Below, piece after piece: positions 25,441 through 34,510 of a stretch of 54,884 nt of DNA. Position 1 is the first letter of the stretch. Every line of letters starts with the position of its first letter. The notes under the pieces are model-generated. The model searched no databases and was not told the DNA's origin. It saw nothing but the letters and a program-made list of their open reading frames with translations. Source of the stretch: Clostridia bacterium (GTDB lineage Bacteria; Bacillota; Clostridia; Christensenellales; Aristaeellaceae); the NCBI GenBank assembly GCA_017447185.1, contig JAFSOC010000033.1:1-54884 (forward strand), in the 5' to 3' direction. The position numbers and the translations under genes were made by a program.

Positions 25441-27351
25441 TTATTTCAGATTGTGGATCATTTCCACCAGCGCTTCCCTGTCATAGAAGGATTCGTTATT
25501 GTTCAGCCGTACATGGGGCCGGACGCCAATGTCGGCGCCGTAAAGCGAGCCGTTTTTAAAGGTTGTAATCTGCAGCGGGCCGGACATCTGGAAGATCGTT
25601 CCGGAAGCCGTCGTGAGGGGGAGAACCACGTTGGATCCGCCGCCCGTGGGCTGGCCGATCAGCGTGATCCCGCCGGCCTGATCAAAGATGGCGGGCACCA
25701 GATTGCCGCAGGAGAAGGACGTCGGGGAAATGAGGCAGTACAGATTATACTGGCCGGAAACCGTATCCCCGGGATCGAACATATCGGAACCGCCTTCCGG
25801 ATTGCTCAGCGCGATACCGTTCAGGTTCAGGTCCGTGCGGTAGCTGGCGATGGTTTCCGCGCCTGTCATCGTATCGCGCAGGGAAAATCTTGCCTCTCCC
25901 GTAAACCAGGAAGCCACAGCAATGGCTGCGTCTGAATCGCCGCCGGTGTTCGCGGAAAGATCGAGCACGATATTCCGGACCGGGCTGCCTTCCCGGCGCA
26001 CCATCCGGTTGGCGTGGATGATCAGATCGATGGTATCCTGCGGATCGTCAAAATTCTCCTGTTCATAATACTCCGCCGGCTTCCGCTTGACGGTAAAGTT
26101 GTCGAAGGTCACGAAAGCGGTATCGCCGATTTCCTCATAGCCGGGAACTCCGTCCGGGTATACGGCATTCCGGAAATCGATCCGGTGGGACCCGCCTGAG
26201 GATCTGTTGTAGGTGGACGCGCCCGCGTTCGCCAGCAGGACGAATGTTGTCAGTTCTTTGGGCACTCCGCAGCGCCAGCTGTTCCTGTTGATGCTGGAAT
26301 GCCCGTCGTCAAAGAACTGCACCAGAATCCCGGCCAGCGCGGCGTCGAACTCGATGCAGTCCGTCCCGGTCAGCTGCGCGTACAGGCCCGTGTCCAGCGC
26401 CAGGAAATCACCGAAGTTATCAATGTTGTGCTCCGCTTTCAGGCCGTAGAAATAATCCATGACGAAGCAGAGCTCACGGAAATTGAACAGGGCGTATTCC
26501 GGGCTTATGTCGGCCGGCTTCGCTTCGTAAGCCTGCTCCATGAGTGTGCCCCCGTAAACGTCCGCGATGACCTTTTCGCCGTTGAACACACACTGGACGT
26601 ACAGGAGGCCGAAAAACACGTCGCACACCGTCTGCAGGGGAAGATAGCACTCGTCTCCCCGGCTGACAATGTCAATCCGGTATTTCCCCAGGTCCATGGT
26701 GACGGGCCTTCCGTTCCGGTTGTAGATTTTATTCGACGCTACAAACAGGGAATGCTCCGCCGCCGGATCCTCCGCCGCCGCGAGGCCGGCGGTTCCTAGC
26801 ATCTGCAGCGCCGTGAGATCCTTACCGTCCCTGCACGCGTACATCAATTCCTTCACGAGTTCGGAATAGTCGAAAGTCGTCTTCAGATCCGGAAGATCCG
26901 CCACGGTCACCAGTGCGCTGGTGCCGGGCCTGCGGATGAAGGAATTGTAATTCGTGAAGGTCATGGTGCTGTCGCCGGGCTCGATGATCCAGGTGCTTTC
27001 GTTGTCGGGGCGGCTGACGATGAAAACGCTGCTGCCGTCCGACTGACCGGCCGTCCGAAGCTCAAGGGAAATCAGCTGGTCCGGGTCACACTTCAGCACG
27101 GTATTGAATACTTCAGACAGGACGGGAATAAATTCCGTCAGCGCCACATAGGGCACTTCGCCGCCGTTCATGAAATACAGATTCATTTCGCCGGACGAAG
27201 GCTCCGCGCCTTCCGCGAAACAATACAGAAAGGGAAAGATTTTCTTTTCGACGGCGTCATCGGCCGTCCCGCCGGCTTCCGCAAAGACTGCCGGACAGGC
27301 CAGGATCAGCGCAAGCATTAAACAGATCAGCGAAATCAGATGCTTTTTCAT
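25441..27351 (-). CDS. Secreted S41-family (C-terminal processing) peptidase
   Basis: 636 residues with a signal peptide (MKKHLISLICLMLALILA, cleavage near VFAEA). The C-terminal third carries the S41 core: NIVLDLSANTGGDSDAAIAV, LISPTSFSCGNLVPAIFDQA, which holds the likely catalytic serine, and LIGQPTGGGSNVVLP. The upstream 350 residues form a family-specific cap; no clear PDZ domain is visible. Family members cleave periplasmic or extracellular proteins. It is a single-gene unit next to the prophage edge. Confidence 0.83.
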   Translation of the reverse strand: MKKHLISLICLMLALILACPAVFAEAGGTADDAVEKKIFPFLYCFAEGAEPSSGEMNLYFMNGGEVPYVALTEFIPVLSEVFNTVLKCDPDQLISLELRTAGQSDGSSVFIVSRPDNESTWIIEPGDSTMTFTNYNSFIRRPGTSALVTVADLPDLKTTFDYSELVKELMYACRDGKDLTALQMLGTAGLAAAEDPAAEHSLFVASNKIYNRNGRPVTMDLGKYRIDIVSRGDECYLPLQTVCDVFFGLLYVQCVFNGEKVIADVYGGTLMEQAYEAKPADISPEYALFNFRELCFVMDYFYGLKAEHNIDNFGDFLALDTGLYAQLTGTDCIEFDAALAGILVQFFDDGHSSINRNSWRCGVPKELTTFVLLANAGASTYNRSSGGSHRIDFRNAVYPDGVPGYEEIGDTAFVTFDNFTVKRKPAEYYEQENFDDPQDTIDLIIHANRMVRREGSPVRNIVLDLSANTGGDSDAAIAVASWFTGEARFSLRDTMTGAETIASYRTDLNLNGIALSNPEGGSDMFDPGDTVSGQYNLYCLISPTSFSCGNLVPAIFDQAGGITLIGQPTGGGSNVVLPLTTASGTIFQMSGPLQITTFKNGSLYGADIGVRPHVRLNNNESFYDREALVEMIHNLK

Positions 27352-27619
27352 TGCGTGTCCTCCTTATTTCGGGTTATAAACCGAATGTGCAGATATCATA
27401 TCTCTGTCTTTTCCGATTGTCTATTATTTTTTCTCAGGGGTCCCTTTTTTCCTATGATCTTGGCAATTGTTTATGACAATTTGGTATGATACGCCTGTAG
27501 TACTTGGTTTTACTTCATTCTTGGCTTTAACTAAATGCCATTGGGGTACAACCCTTCGTTCCCTTTTTTTGTCTGAATTTTTATTCAGCATACAACTAAC
27601 TAAAGCTAACAAATAAAAA
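27352..27619. other. AT-rich gap at the host/prophage boundary
   Basis: This stretch is clearly AT-richer than either side and separates host-type genes from the first phage-type gene. No attachment site, tRNA or integrase is seen. A weak minus-strand frame of 55-62 codons lacks a ribosome site. Confidence 0.5.
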
Positions 27620-28210
27620 CTACATCAGCCGGTCCGCGGCGAACCGCGTCATTGCGCCTCTGTACTGTGTCAGCGCCAGGGCCACATCGCTGTAGTCCAG
27701 CCCGGTCAGCTTCTCGTTCCCGTCCGGATCGGTGACCATCTCCGGTTCCTCCAGTTTCTCCAGGAACCGGGCGTACACTTCATCTTTCATGATCTCCCGC
27801 AGCGGCTCCAGCACCTTGTTGATCTGCCGCTTCTTGTATGCGTTCACAACATAGTGCGGGCTTCTGTGCGCCATGATCTGGAATTCATAGTACAGCTGCT
27901 CGAACAGACTGTTCAGCATCCTGTATTCGCCCCGGATCTTTTCATAGTCCCGGGCTTTCACCAGCTCTTCATTGCTCATGATCTCCTCCCCGTTTGCAAA
28001 GAACTGTTCATAGTTTTCATTGGGCAGCATCATATCCGGCGCGTTCCGGATCTGCTGCCCGATCATTTTTCGCTGCGGCGTATTGATCTGCAGTGCCGGG
28101 TTGTAGGTCCTCCCGATTTCGTACAGGACATAAACCCGGTCTCCCCTTTCCCGCAGTGTGATCTTCCCGGGAACATCCGGAATCTTCACCGGTTTACTGA
28201 TATAGGACAT
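27620..28210 (-). CDS. Mobile-element-associated hypothetical protein downstream of the terminase
   Basis: 196 residues, starting at an ATG with GGAGGA eight bases upstream. The N-terminal part (SYISKPVKIPDVPGKI, then a strand RVYVLYEIGRTYNP, then MMLPNENYEQFF) resembles from memory the short proteins found next to transposases in Clostridia; the C-terminal part is helical. The function is unknown. It is the last gene of the minus-strand phage series, 108 bases after the large terminase. Confidence 0.6.
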   Translation of the reverse strand: MSYISKPVKIPDVPGKITLRERGDRVYVLYEIGRTYNPALQINTPQRKMIGQQIRNAPDMMLPNENYEQFFANGEEIMSNEELVKARDYEKIRGEYRMLNSLFEQLYYEFQIMAHRSPHYVVNAYKKRQINKVLEPLREIMKDEVYARFLEKLEEPEMVTDPDGNEKLTGLDYSDVALALTQYRGAMTRFAADRLM

Positions 28211-28318
28211 CTCTCTTTCCTCCACATTTTTAAGTGCACCAAAAATCGCCGCGAACGTTGATTCTTCTTGCTTTCAGCGATTTTGAGTGCACCAGAATTT
28301 AAGGTGCCAACGCCATTT

Positions 28319-29581
28319 TTACCAGATATATTTGTCCAGCCGCCGGCAGACTGCCGCCGCGCTGTCCGGCGCGTCGTCATGTTCCGCCTGCTCCGTGTAG
28401 TCCATGATCTGGTTGATATATTCCGGATCCGTCCCCCGCACGAACACGATGTTCGGCCACCATTTCCGCAGGAACGAGGCGATTTTGATCACCTTGTTCT
28501 GGTTCTCCGTGTAGCATTTCCCGTAGTATCCCCTTCGCCGTATTTCTTTTCCTAGGAATCCTTTGTCCCCGTTGTCCTCGCAGTACAGCGGCCAGCACTG
28601 CATCCGCTCCGCCTCCGCGATGATCTGGTCCAGCACGTTGTCCACCTGCTTGTGCCAGATCCGCCCGTACAGGTAGATCGTGTCGTCCTCCCGTTTGCCG
28701 CAGGTAAAGGCGGTGTAGTCCTCCCCGCCGTAGGCGGCGTCCACATGGGAGATGCCGTTGCGCAGCACCATCATATTGTCCGTGAATACCGGCGGCGTGA
28801 TGAAGAAAGCGTTCTCTGATGCGATATGCTTCAGTTCGTAGTTCGCCGCGAACATGCTCGGGGACATGGAGGCCCGCAGTGTATCCAGCTGTTCGTTGCT
28901 CAGCAGTCCCGTCACGTAGCAGTCGTACCGGTGGATGTTCGTCATCCGGCAGAATACGTCGTCCTTGTGCCATGGGGTTCCCAGGTTGATGATCCGTCCG
29001 CCCCGGTTCCGGATATTCTGCAGTTCGTCGTACTGGGCGATCGTGTGCTGCCGCTCCGCCCGGGAGATCCGGTCATCCACATTGCAAATATCGTCCGTGA
29101 TCACGTAGTAGGCATGCTTTCCTGTGATGGAGGTACGCATTCCGAATCCCTGCAGCTGGTAGCTGCCCATCGGGGATTTCCAGAGATTTGTTGAGATATG
29201 GTCCAGCGATTCCGCTGTGATCGTCAGCTCTTTCTTGTAAATAGAGTGTGTAATCGCCTGGAACACCGGATGCCGCAGGATCTTGGATACCATCGTCATC
29301 ATTTCGGTCACGTTGCTGTCCGTTTTCCGCATGAAGATCGTGTTCCGTTTCGGATACAGCACCATCAGCAGCGCGATGGCCACCGCCAGGCAGGAGCTTT
29401 TGAAGGCTCCGCGGTGGGCCTGAAGGGTATAGTCCTCCTCGCCGAAAACCATCTGCCGGATCCATTCCCCGTGCAGCGGTTTCAGGTCCGTAAACCCGAC
29501 GGCAACGCCGATCTTCTCCGGGTGTTCCAGCAGCAGCCGGATGTCCGACGCTTTTATGCCGGAATCCTTACGGTTTGACAT
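28319..29581 (-). CDS. terL: Phage terminase large subunit
   Basis: 420 residues. The N-terminal ATPase has YTLQAHRGAFKSSCLAVAIAL as an adapted Walker A region, FMRKTDSNVTEMM, and YYVITDDICNVDDRIS as Walker B. The C-terminal nuclease has ISHVDAAYGGEDYTAFTCG, CEDNGDKGFLGKEI and a final HDDAPDSAAAVCRRL segment, giving the acidic residues that bind metal. It packages DNA into the prohead. The start overlaps the small-subunit gene by 14 bases. In this element it lies at the 3' end of the operon rather than the beginning. Confidence 0.88.
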   Translation of the reverse strand: MSNRKDSGIKASDIRLLLEHPEKIGVAVGFTDLKPLHGEWIRQMVFGEEDYTLQAHRGAFKSSCLAVAIALLMVLYPKRNTIFMRKTDSNVTEMMTMVSKILRHPVFQAITHSIYKKELTITAESLDHISTNLWKSPMGSYQLQGFGMRTSITGKHAYYVITDDICNVDDRISRAERQHTIAQYDELQNIRNRGGRIINLGTPWHKDDVFCRMTNIHRYDCYVTGLLSNEQLDTLRASMSPSMFAANYELKHIASENAFFITPPVFTDNMMVLRNGISHVDAAYGGEDYTAFTCGKREDDTIYLYGRIWHKQVDNVLDQIIAEAERMQCWPLYCEDNGDKGFLGKEIRRRGYYGKCYTENQNKVIKIASFLRKWWPNIVFVRGTDPEYINQIMDYTEQAEHDDAPDSAAAVCRRLDKYIW

Positions 29582-29852
29582 CTTTCCGTATCCCTTCCGC
29601 AATCGCCGCGATCATATTTTCCGCCTCTTCCAGTGCGCCCGCCGGATCCTCCAGCCGGATGGTCGCCTCCGGTTTACCCATCAGCCGGTCCAGCATGATT
29701 TCGTAGATCCTTACCTTCACCGCCGCCGGCGTGGCCGGCGCGTGCAGCGTGTTGATCATATCCTCGATGACTTCCGGCGCGGCTTCCTCCAGCCGTTTCC
29801 GGATCTGGAGAACGAGTTCCATTTTGTTGTTATTGCTGTTGTCCATTTCCAT
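29568..29852 (-). CDS. Probable terminase small subunit
   Basis: About 94 residues, acidic and helical, with VLQIRKRLEEAAPEVIEDM and VRIYEIMLDRLMGKPEATI segments. Small DNA-binding or oligomerising helical proteins in this position, overlapping both portal and terL, are typical small terminases. The start is uncertain: ATGs at 29870, 29852 and 29846 are all in frame, and 29852 has AAGGCGGGG directly before it. Confidence 0.65.
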   Translation of the reverse strand: MEMDNSNNNKMELVLQIRKRLEEAAPEVIEDMINTLHAPATPAAVKVRIYEIMLDRLMGKPEATIRLEDPAGALEEAENMIAAIAEGIRKDVKP

Positions 29853-31269
29853 CCCCGCCTTCTTCATCACTCAGTTTTGTCCATATCGCATACTTCTCGC
29901 CCAGCGCCCGCAGTTCAGCCCGCGCTTCGCTCCGGGTGATGAGTCCCGCCTCGTAGGTATCCTCCACCGTGGCGCTGAATTTCATCGCGACGTCCCCCAC
30001 CTGTTCCGGCGTCATGGTCGTCAGCGGATTGAATACGAATCCGAGATCTTCCGGCAGATATCCCCAGCAGGAGATCACCATCACCGGCAGCAGCCGCTCC
30101 AGCGCCGGCCGTAGCATGCGCTCCTGCAGTCCGGAGATCATCTCGCAGTAGTTCCGCATGTCCGATTCCCCTGTCGCGTTCATCCCCGCCGGCGACCGCC
30201 CGAACAGTTTGGTCACGGGGATCTCCGCCGCTCCCGATACGTTCAGCATCGCGACTTCGTGGATGTCTTTCAGCCCGTCGAAGGAATAGGCCTGCCGTTC
30301 CATTGAGTCTTCCGGGCCCAGCAGCAGCGTCCCGTGGGAGGTCATCAGGTAGCCCATCTCCGCGATCACTGCATCGATCCGCGCCTTTGTCTCTTCCGTT
30401 CCCAGTGAATACAGTTCCCCCAGGTTCCCCAGCTTCATCGTGGAGATGCTGGCCTTGTTCGTCAGTTCGGAGATGCTCGCCGTAATGGTTTCGTACTGGA
30501 GCACCGAAGCCCACATATGCTCCAGTTCCGATGCGCCCCAGTATTCTTCTTCAATCATTTCCATCCGGGGAAGCTCCCGGCTCACAAACCGCAGCACCCG
30601 GGAATGATGGATTTTCAGTGTGACGGCTTTATCCGAATTCATGTCCACCGTGTAATATTCCGGCAGCCCGTAATCCGGATCGTCCAGATTGCACACCAGC
30701 TCCGTTGAAGGAGTCACGCCCGTAGCCCGGTCCAGCACCAGCAGCCCCTGGAAGCAGTCCGGCGGCAGCGCGTCCAGATCCAGCGGCTGGTCCAGCTTCT
30801 CGTTCTCCCCGCGGATGATCATTAGCGCCAGGGATCCTCCGTACAGCCGGGCCCAGCGGATCGCGTCCGTCAGTTCCTGCTTCACGCTGTGCCGGGCTTC
30901 CAGTTTCCGCAGCTCCGCCATGTCCTCCGGGTCGAAGTCTGCCGTCAGCGCATACCATGCCCGGGTCATGTCCTCCGCCGGCGTGTCGATGATCCGGGAT
31001 ACCAGCGAGGAGGTTCTGTATGCCGCTGTCAGCAGGCAAAAGTTTTTCGTCAGGTTCGTTTTGATAAACGTCCCGGCGGAAAAGATCGGCGAAGCCTCCC
31101 CGAGAAAAGCCAGCGGGTTGGAGTATGCGTCCGCGCCGTTCAGCTTCTGCCCCAGCCTGTTGATGCACAGCCGCTGGGCCAGCTCCTTCTCGATCTCCGC
31201 CGGATCCGGCTTCGCCTTTTCCGCAGTCACCTTCGCCCTGGGCATATTCCTCTGCTGTCTCTTTTTCAT
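29830..31269 (-). CDS. Phage portal protein, DUF1073 type
   Basis: 479 residues. Portal features include SLVSRIIDTPAEDMTRAWY near residue 90, ARLYGGSLALMII, an acidic LDLDALPPDCFQGLLVLDR segment, and PVTKLFGRSPAGMNATGESDMRNYCEMI near residue 370, which matches the DUF1073 family in my memory. It forms the dodecameric DNA channel of the capsid. Its 3' end overlaps the small terminase gene. The order portal, terS, terL is the reverse of the common one. Confidence 0.82.
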   Translation of the reverse strand: MKKRQQRNMPRAKVTAEKAKPDPAEIEKELAQRLCINRLGQKLNGADAYSNPLAFLGEASPIFSAGTFIKTNLTKNFCLLTAAYRTSSLVSRIIDTPAEDMTRAWYALTADFDPEDMAELRKLEARHSVKQELTDAIRWARLYGGSLALMIIRGENEKLDQPLDLDALPPDCFQGLLVLDRATGVTPSTELVCNLDDPDYGLPEYYTVDMNSDKAVTLKIHHSRVLRFVSRELPRMEMIEEEYWGASELEHMWASVLQYETITASISELTNKASISTMKLGNLGELYSLGTEETKARIDAVIAEMGYLMTSHGTLLLGPEDSMERQAYSFDGLKDIHEVAMLNVSGAAEIPVTKLFGRSPAGMNATGESDMRNYCEMISGLQERMLRPALERLLPVMVISCWGYLPEDLGFVFNPLTTMTPEQVGDVAMKFSATVEDTYEAGLITRSEARAELRALGEKYAIWTKLSDEEGGDGNGQQQ

Positions 31270-31300
31270 CCTGATTTCCTTTCAAACAAATTCGCACAAC

Positions 31301-31337
31301 ACGCACACGCACAAGGGGACGGTCCTTTTGTGTTTTC
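31301..31337. repeat. REP-like dispersed sequence, copy 1
   Basis: A 37-base segment with GGGGACGGTCCTTTTGTG at its core matches 54604-54640 with one mismatch. It lies between the portal and holin genes. Confidence 0.8.
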
Positions 31338-31349
31338 TCCCTGAAATGA

Positions 31350-31556
31350 TTACTTTTCTTCCGCTTCCGGCAAGCCCGTCAGTGCCAGCAGGATCGCAGT
31401 CACAAATCCGAATCCGCCGGCGCTCAGCGCCGCCAGCCAGTTCACGTCTCCCAGGACCACCGCCCCGGTGCCAATATAGGCCAGCGCAGCCTCCGCGAAG
31501 GTGCGGACGGCGCGGATCAGGGCGGCTTTCGCCCAGGATTTCCAATTGGTTTTCAT
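31350..31556 (-). CDS. Phage holin, r1t-like
   Basis: 68 residues. AKAALIRAVRTFAEAALAYIG followed by a second hydrophobic segment (ALSAGGFGFVTAILLALTG) fits the r1t-type holins that open the membrane for the lysin. The ATG at 31556 has AAGGAG upstream; the frame extends further but the upstream part is out of place. Confidence 0.78.
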   Translation of the reverse strand: MKTNWKSWAKAALIRAVRTFAEAALAYIGTGAVVLGDVNWLAALSAGGFGFVTAILLALTGLPEAEEK

Positions 31557-31572
31557 AAAAATCGCACTCCTT

Positions 31573-31860
31573 TCACTCAAGCGGCAGCGCAAAGAATTTC
31601 TGCCGCACATCATCCATGACGCCATTCCCTCCCAGGGAGTGGTACTGGACATACATGTTCTCAAAGTTCTGCCGGTCGTCCGAAGTGGCATATCCCTGCC
31701 GCCTGCAGTACTGAAAACACTGCAGCAGCCGGTCCCGAAGGATCGCCTGCATGCCGTTCTTCAGCGCCCGGTTCTGCAGAATCTGCACACGGATAAACCC
31801 AACAAGCGCAACCAGCATTCCGGGAACCCCCAGAATCGTCAGCCAGTTATAAACCGTCAT
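31573..31860 (-). CDS. Small membrane phage protein of the lysis module
   Basis: 95 residues with one N-terminal membrane segment (NWLTILGVPGMLVALVGFIRV) and a soluble helical tail with cysteines (LLQCFQYCRRQGYATSDDR). Proteins of this shape lie between lysin and holin in many Clostridia prophages, where they may act as a second holin or spanin-like factor. The start follows the lysin stop by four bases. Confidence 0.7.
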   Translation of the reverse strand: MTVYNWLTILGVPGMLVALVGFIRVQILQNRALKNGMQAILRDRLLQCFQYCRRQGYATSDDRQNFENMYVQYHSLGGNGVMDDVRQKFFALPLE

Positions 31861-31866
31861 ACGCCA

Positions 31867-32706
31867 TCATCCTTTCTCATTCGGACAGAGTTTTGCCCAG
31901 GTCAGAGGACCCACAATGCCATCAACTTTCAGTCCTTCCGCTTTCTGAAACGACTTCACGGCTGCCAGCGTCTGCTTGCCAAAGTCACCGTCCGCTCCCC
32001 ATTTCCCAAGGTCATAGCCTTTGGAAATGAGGATTGCCTGCATCTCCTTCACAGCCTCCCCCTTGCTGCCTTTCTTCAGCGTAGGCTTCGGCACCGGGAT
32101 GACCGGAACATCCGGAATCACAGATCCGTCATACAGGCCAACCGGAATGCCGAAATGCGTCCAGCTCTTTTTGCTGAGGTTCCCTGTGCAGACTTCTCCG
32201 GAGCAGTGGATAATCTTCCCTCCGCCGATGTGCATTCCGGTATGCTGCATCTTGTTGCCGCTTTGCTGGAATACACAGGCTACCAGGTTTTCCGGAAGAT
32301 CTTTCTTTTCTCCCTTTACCGCCCAGTTGGAATTATCTTTCCACTGGCTTGTAGCGCCTCCGCCCATGAGGGAAATCCCGACCTGCTTCAGCAGCCACCG
32401 GGTAAATCCCCGGCAGTCGAAGAAACGGGTCTTTCCACCCGGGTACCATTTGCAGCCGGAACAGGATCCCTTCGATCCGTTCAGCACCTGGCACTTCTTC
32501 ACAATCACTGCAGATTCCGCCTCTGGACAGGAGGATCGGTTCGCATAGCTCTTCCGGTTGTTCGGTGTACAGTACTGTCCGTAACCGCCCCACACATACG
32601 GCCATCCCATACAGGCTTCCGCTGCTTTGCAGATGATTTCTGCTTTGGAAAGCCCTTCCGCTTTCCACTGGGCGATCAGGCTATCCACCTCAGTGTATGT
32701 CTTCAT
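31867..32706 (-). CDS. Endolysin: NlpC/P60-like peptidase plus peptidoglycan-binding domain
   Basis: 279 residues. The N-terminal catalytic domain has MGWPYVWGGYGQYC, the catalytic cysteine in RFFDCRGFTRWLL and the histidine in MQHTGMHIGGGKIIHCS. After a proline linker (PVIPVPKPTL) a peptidoglycan-binding domain follows with GSKGEAVKEMQAILISKGY and DGDFGKQTLAAVKSFQ and DGIVGPLTW. It cleaves the cell-wall peptide at lysis. The ATG at 32706 keeps normal spacing to AGGGAGGG; an ATG at 32712 would be too close. Confidence 0.88.
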   Translation of the reverse strand: MKTYTEVDSLIAQWKAEGLSKAEIICKAAEACMGWPYVWGGYGQYCTPNNRKSYANRSSCPEAESAVIVKKCQVLNGSKGSCSGCKWYPGGKTRFFDCRGFTRWLLKQVGISLMGGGATSQWKDNSNWAVKGEKKDLPENLVACVFQQSGNKMQHTGMHIGGGKIIHCSGEVCTGNLSKKSWTHFGIPVGLYDGSVIPDVPVIPVPKPTLKKGSKGEAVKEMQAILISKGYDLGKWGADGDFGKQTLAAVKSFQKAEGLKVDGIVGPLTWAKLCPNEKG

Positions 32707-32821
32707 CTTCATCCCTCCCTAACTTTTCCAGTTCACGGTCTTCCAGAATGAAAACCGCAGCTACTAACGCTCCGAAAAGCGCCCCAAACAAAAAGGCCAT
32801 TACGGCCCAAAACCAGAGCAT
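32690..32821 (-). CDS. 43-residue single-span membrane protein
   Basis: One membrane helix (WFWAVMAFLFGALFGALV, then AAVFIL) is followed by a charged tail EDRELEKLGRDEDEDIH. AAAGGAG lies upstream of the ATG at 32821, and the 3' end overlaps the lysin start by 17 bases, implying translational coupling. Similar tiny proteins lie in this position in Clostridia prophages; a role in lysis timing is a guess. Confidence 0.7.
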   Translation of the reverse strand: MLWFWAVMAFLFGALFGALVAAVFILEDRELEKLGRDEDEDIH

Positions 32822-32836
32822 GTTTTCATTTCTCCT

Positions 32837-33247
32837 TTACACACTGATGGATTTCACTCCCATTGGGATTGGCAGCAGTTCCTTTGCAGGCATGGGCAAT
32901 CCCGGTGCATGAACATTCACTGTGCCATCACAATTGTCATTCAGTGTTTCTCCCGTCTCGAGATATTCCGACACCGTTGCATTCGTCCCGTCCCAGGTGT
33001 TTCTTTTCAGTTTCCGCAGCAGTACCGTCCGGTAGGTTGCATCTGACCAGCCAGCCTGCCGCGGAATCCCGAAGGATTCCCCGATGGCATCCAGCTGGAT
33101 GCCCACAGCCGATCCAACAGAAAACCCCGGCGCAATGTTCTTCGCCAGGGTGATCAGGTCCGTGGCCTGCCGCAGCACTGCTGCGGCCAGGGCCATGAAC
33201 TTTGGTTTCTCCTGTATATAACCAGGAAATAAGCTGAGATAATCCAT
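32837..33247 (-). CDS. Phage tail/baseplate protein (DUF2612-like)
   Basis: 136 residues. The segment VGSAVGIQLDAIGESFGIPR followed by SDATYRTVLLRKLKRNTWDG is characteristic of the baseplate proteins that follow gpJ in contractile phages of Clostridia. The ATG at 33247 has AGGAG upstream within the end of the preceding gene. It probably links the baseplate wedge to tail-tip parts. No separate tail fibre gene follows it. Confidence 0.7.
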   Translation of the reverse strand: MDYLSLFPGYIQEKPKFMALAAAVLRQATDLITLAKNIAPGFSVGSAVGIQLDAIGESFGIPRQAGWSDATYRTVLLRKLKRNTWDGTNATVSEYLETGETLNDNCDGTVNVHAPGLPMPAKELLPIPMGVKSISV

Positions 33248-33255
33248 ATTGCTCC

Positions 33256-34173
33256 TCATGAATTGATCTGTATCGTAATATTATCCGTCGAGTTGATGAT
33301 CCATTTTCCATTCCAGACAGAGTTCAGCTTCTCCCGTTCCTCGATCTGGGAAGTACTGGTGATGTTCAGGTCCGAAATGGCAAAGGTGGACGCCAAACTT
33401 CCAGCCGCTTGGTACAGCCTGCCATACAGCTGGGGCACATTCAGGTCTTCCCCGATATCCATTTCCGCGTTGACACAGTTCATGAGGTCTGTCCGGATTG
33501 CATTCTCAACCGCCGTCCTGTCGAAGCCGGTGTAGGCACGAAGAACAACATGAACAATCAGGAACTGCTGTACCGGCCGGGAGAACTTCACGGTGTGCTG
33601 ATTCCCCTGAGAATCTGTAACTGTTCGGCTCACGGATCCATATGTTCCGATGCCCGGTGGTTTCTTCGCCCAGATGGCGTTAGCGATCAGGCCGGCATTT
33701 CCGTTGTTGACATAGGCAGCAATATTATGTGCCGGAATCCCGTCCACTGTGCTGTTTTCATCATTCACGCGGATCAATATCTGGGTCACATTCGGGACTT
33801 TGCGGATCTCTGCTTCCATGGCATCCACTGTGCAGCATCCCAAGGAAGCCAAAGCCTTCTTCACCCTGGCCCGAGCTTCAGCGTCCGTCTCCCCCGGCAG
33901 CCGGGAAAGTCCATAGGTCGGCAGGAGCAAATCCAAGGCCTGCCCGGAAGCATATTCCGGATTCCGGCTGTTATACCCGGCCACCATGAAGGCAGATGCA
34001 TCGTCCAGGGCCTTTGCAAAAACGGATAGAAGCTGGTAATCCGGCACCGCCGGATTCAGTTCCGCGTCCAGACCGAAGATGGAACGGTAAGCGGAACACA
34101 GATCCTGCAGCCGGTCCTCATACGTTGGCATGTGAATACCAGAGGCATCAATATACGGTGGAAAATACGACAT
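33256..34173 (-). CDS. Baseplate wedge protein, gpJ family
   Basis: 305 residues. Pattern LSRLPGETDAEARARVKKAL (residues about 82-101) and VDAMEAEIRKVPNVTQILI, plus a C-terminal IYTDL-like ENAIRTDLMNCVNAEMDIGED segment, match the baseplate J/gp47 family that makes the contractile baseplate wedges. The start overlaps the gpW-like gene by 26 bases and has AGGAGGG upstream. Confidence 0.82.
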   Translation of the reverse strand: MSYFPPYIDASGIHMPTYEDRLQDLCSAYRSIFGLDAELNPAVPDYQLLSVFAKALDDASAFMVAGYNSRNPEYASGQALDLLLPTYGLSRLPGETDAEARARVKKALASLGCCTVDAMEAEIRKVPNVTQILIRVNDENSTVDGIPAHNIAAYVNNGNAGLIANAIWAKKPPGIGTYGSVSRTVTDSQGNQHTVKFSRPVQQFLIVHVVLRAYTGFDRTAVENAIRTDLMNCVNAEMDIGEDLNVPQLYGRLYQAAGSLASTFAISDLNITSTSQIEEREKLNSVWNGKWIINSTDNITIQINS

Positions 34174-34510
34174 TGGCTTTTCCCTCCTTGGTCAGCACAT
34201 CGCAGGAATAGGAGAATTCCCGACCAGCGATGGAGAAGTGTACATCTTCCACCTCCTGTACCCCGGAAGTTTCCCGGATGTAGGAAGTGATCATTGAAGC
34301 CAAAGCAGAGCCGGAGTCCTCAGTTAGTCGGGAAGTGTTCATCGCTTGCAGGATGGAAAATCCAAAGCCAGTATTCTCCCACCATTCTCCGGCCAGCAGC
34401 GAAAGCCGGTATTCCACCAGCCGGGCCACGGCTTCTGGGCCGGAAAGCAGGGCACGGGAAGACAGGACCGGAAGAATATCTCCAGCTGCATCTACAGGAC
34501 GCAGTATCAT
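34148..34510 (-). CDS. Baseplate protein, gp25/gpW-like (DUF2634-like)
   Basis: 120 residues, with the small wedge-protein pattern LSGPEAVARLVEYRLSLLAG and WWENTGFGFSI in the first half, and a C-terminal VQEVEDVHFSIAGREFSY strand. Such proteins join the tail tube end to the wedges. The start overlaps the preceding stop (ATGA). Confidence 0.75.
   Translation of the reverse strand: MILRPVDAAGDILPVLSSRALLSGPEAVARLVEYRLSLLAGEWWENTGFGFSILQAMNTSRLTEDSGSALASMITSYIRETSGVQEVEDVHFSIAGREFSYSCDVLTKEGKANVVFSTVY

Noticed and set aside
27424-27612. Minus-strand frame of 62 codons in the AT-rich boundary
   Set aside because: TTG start without ribosome site and no recognisable sequence.
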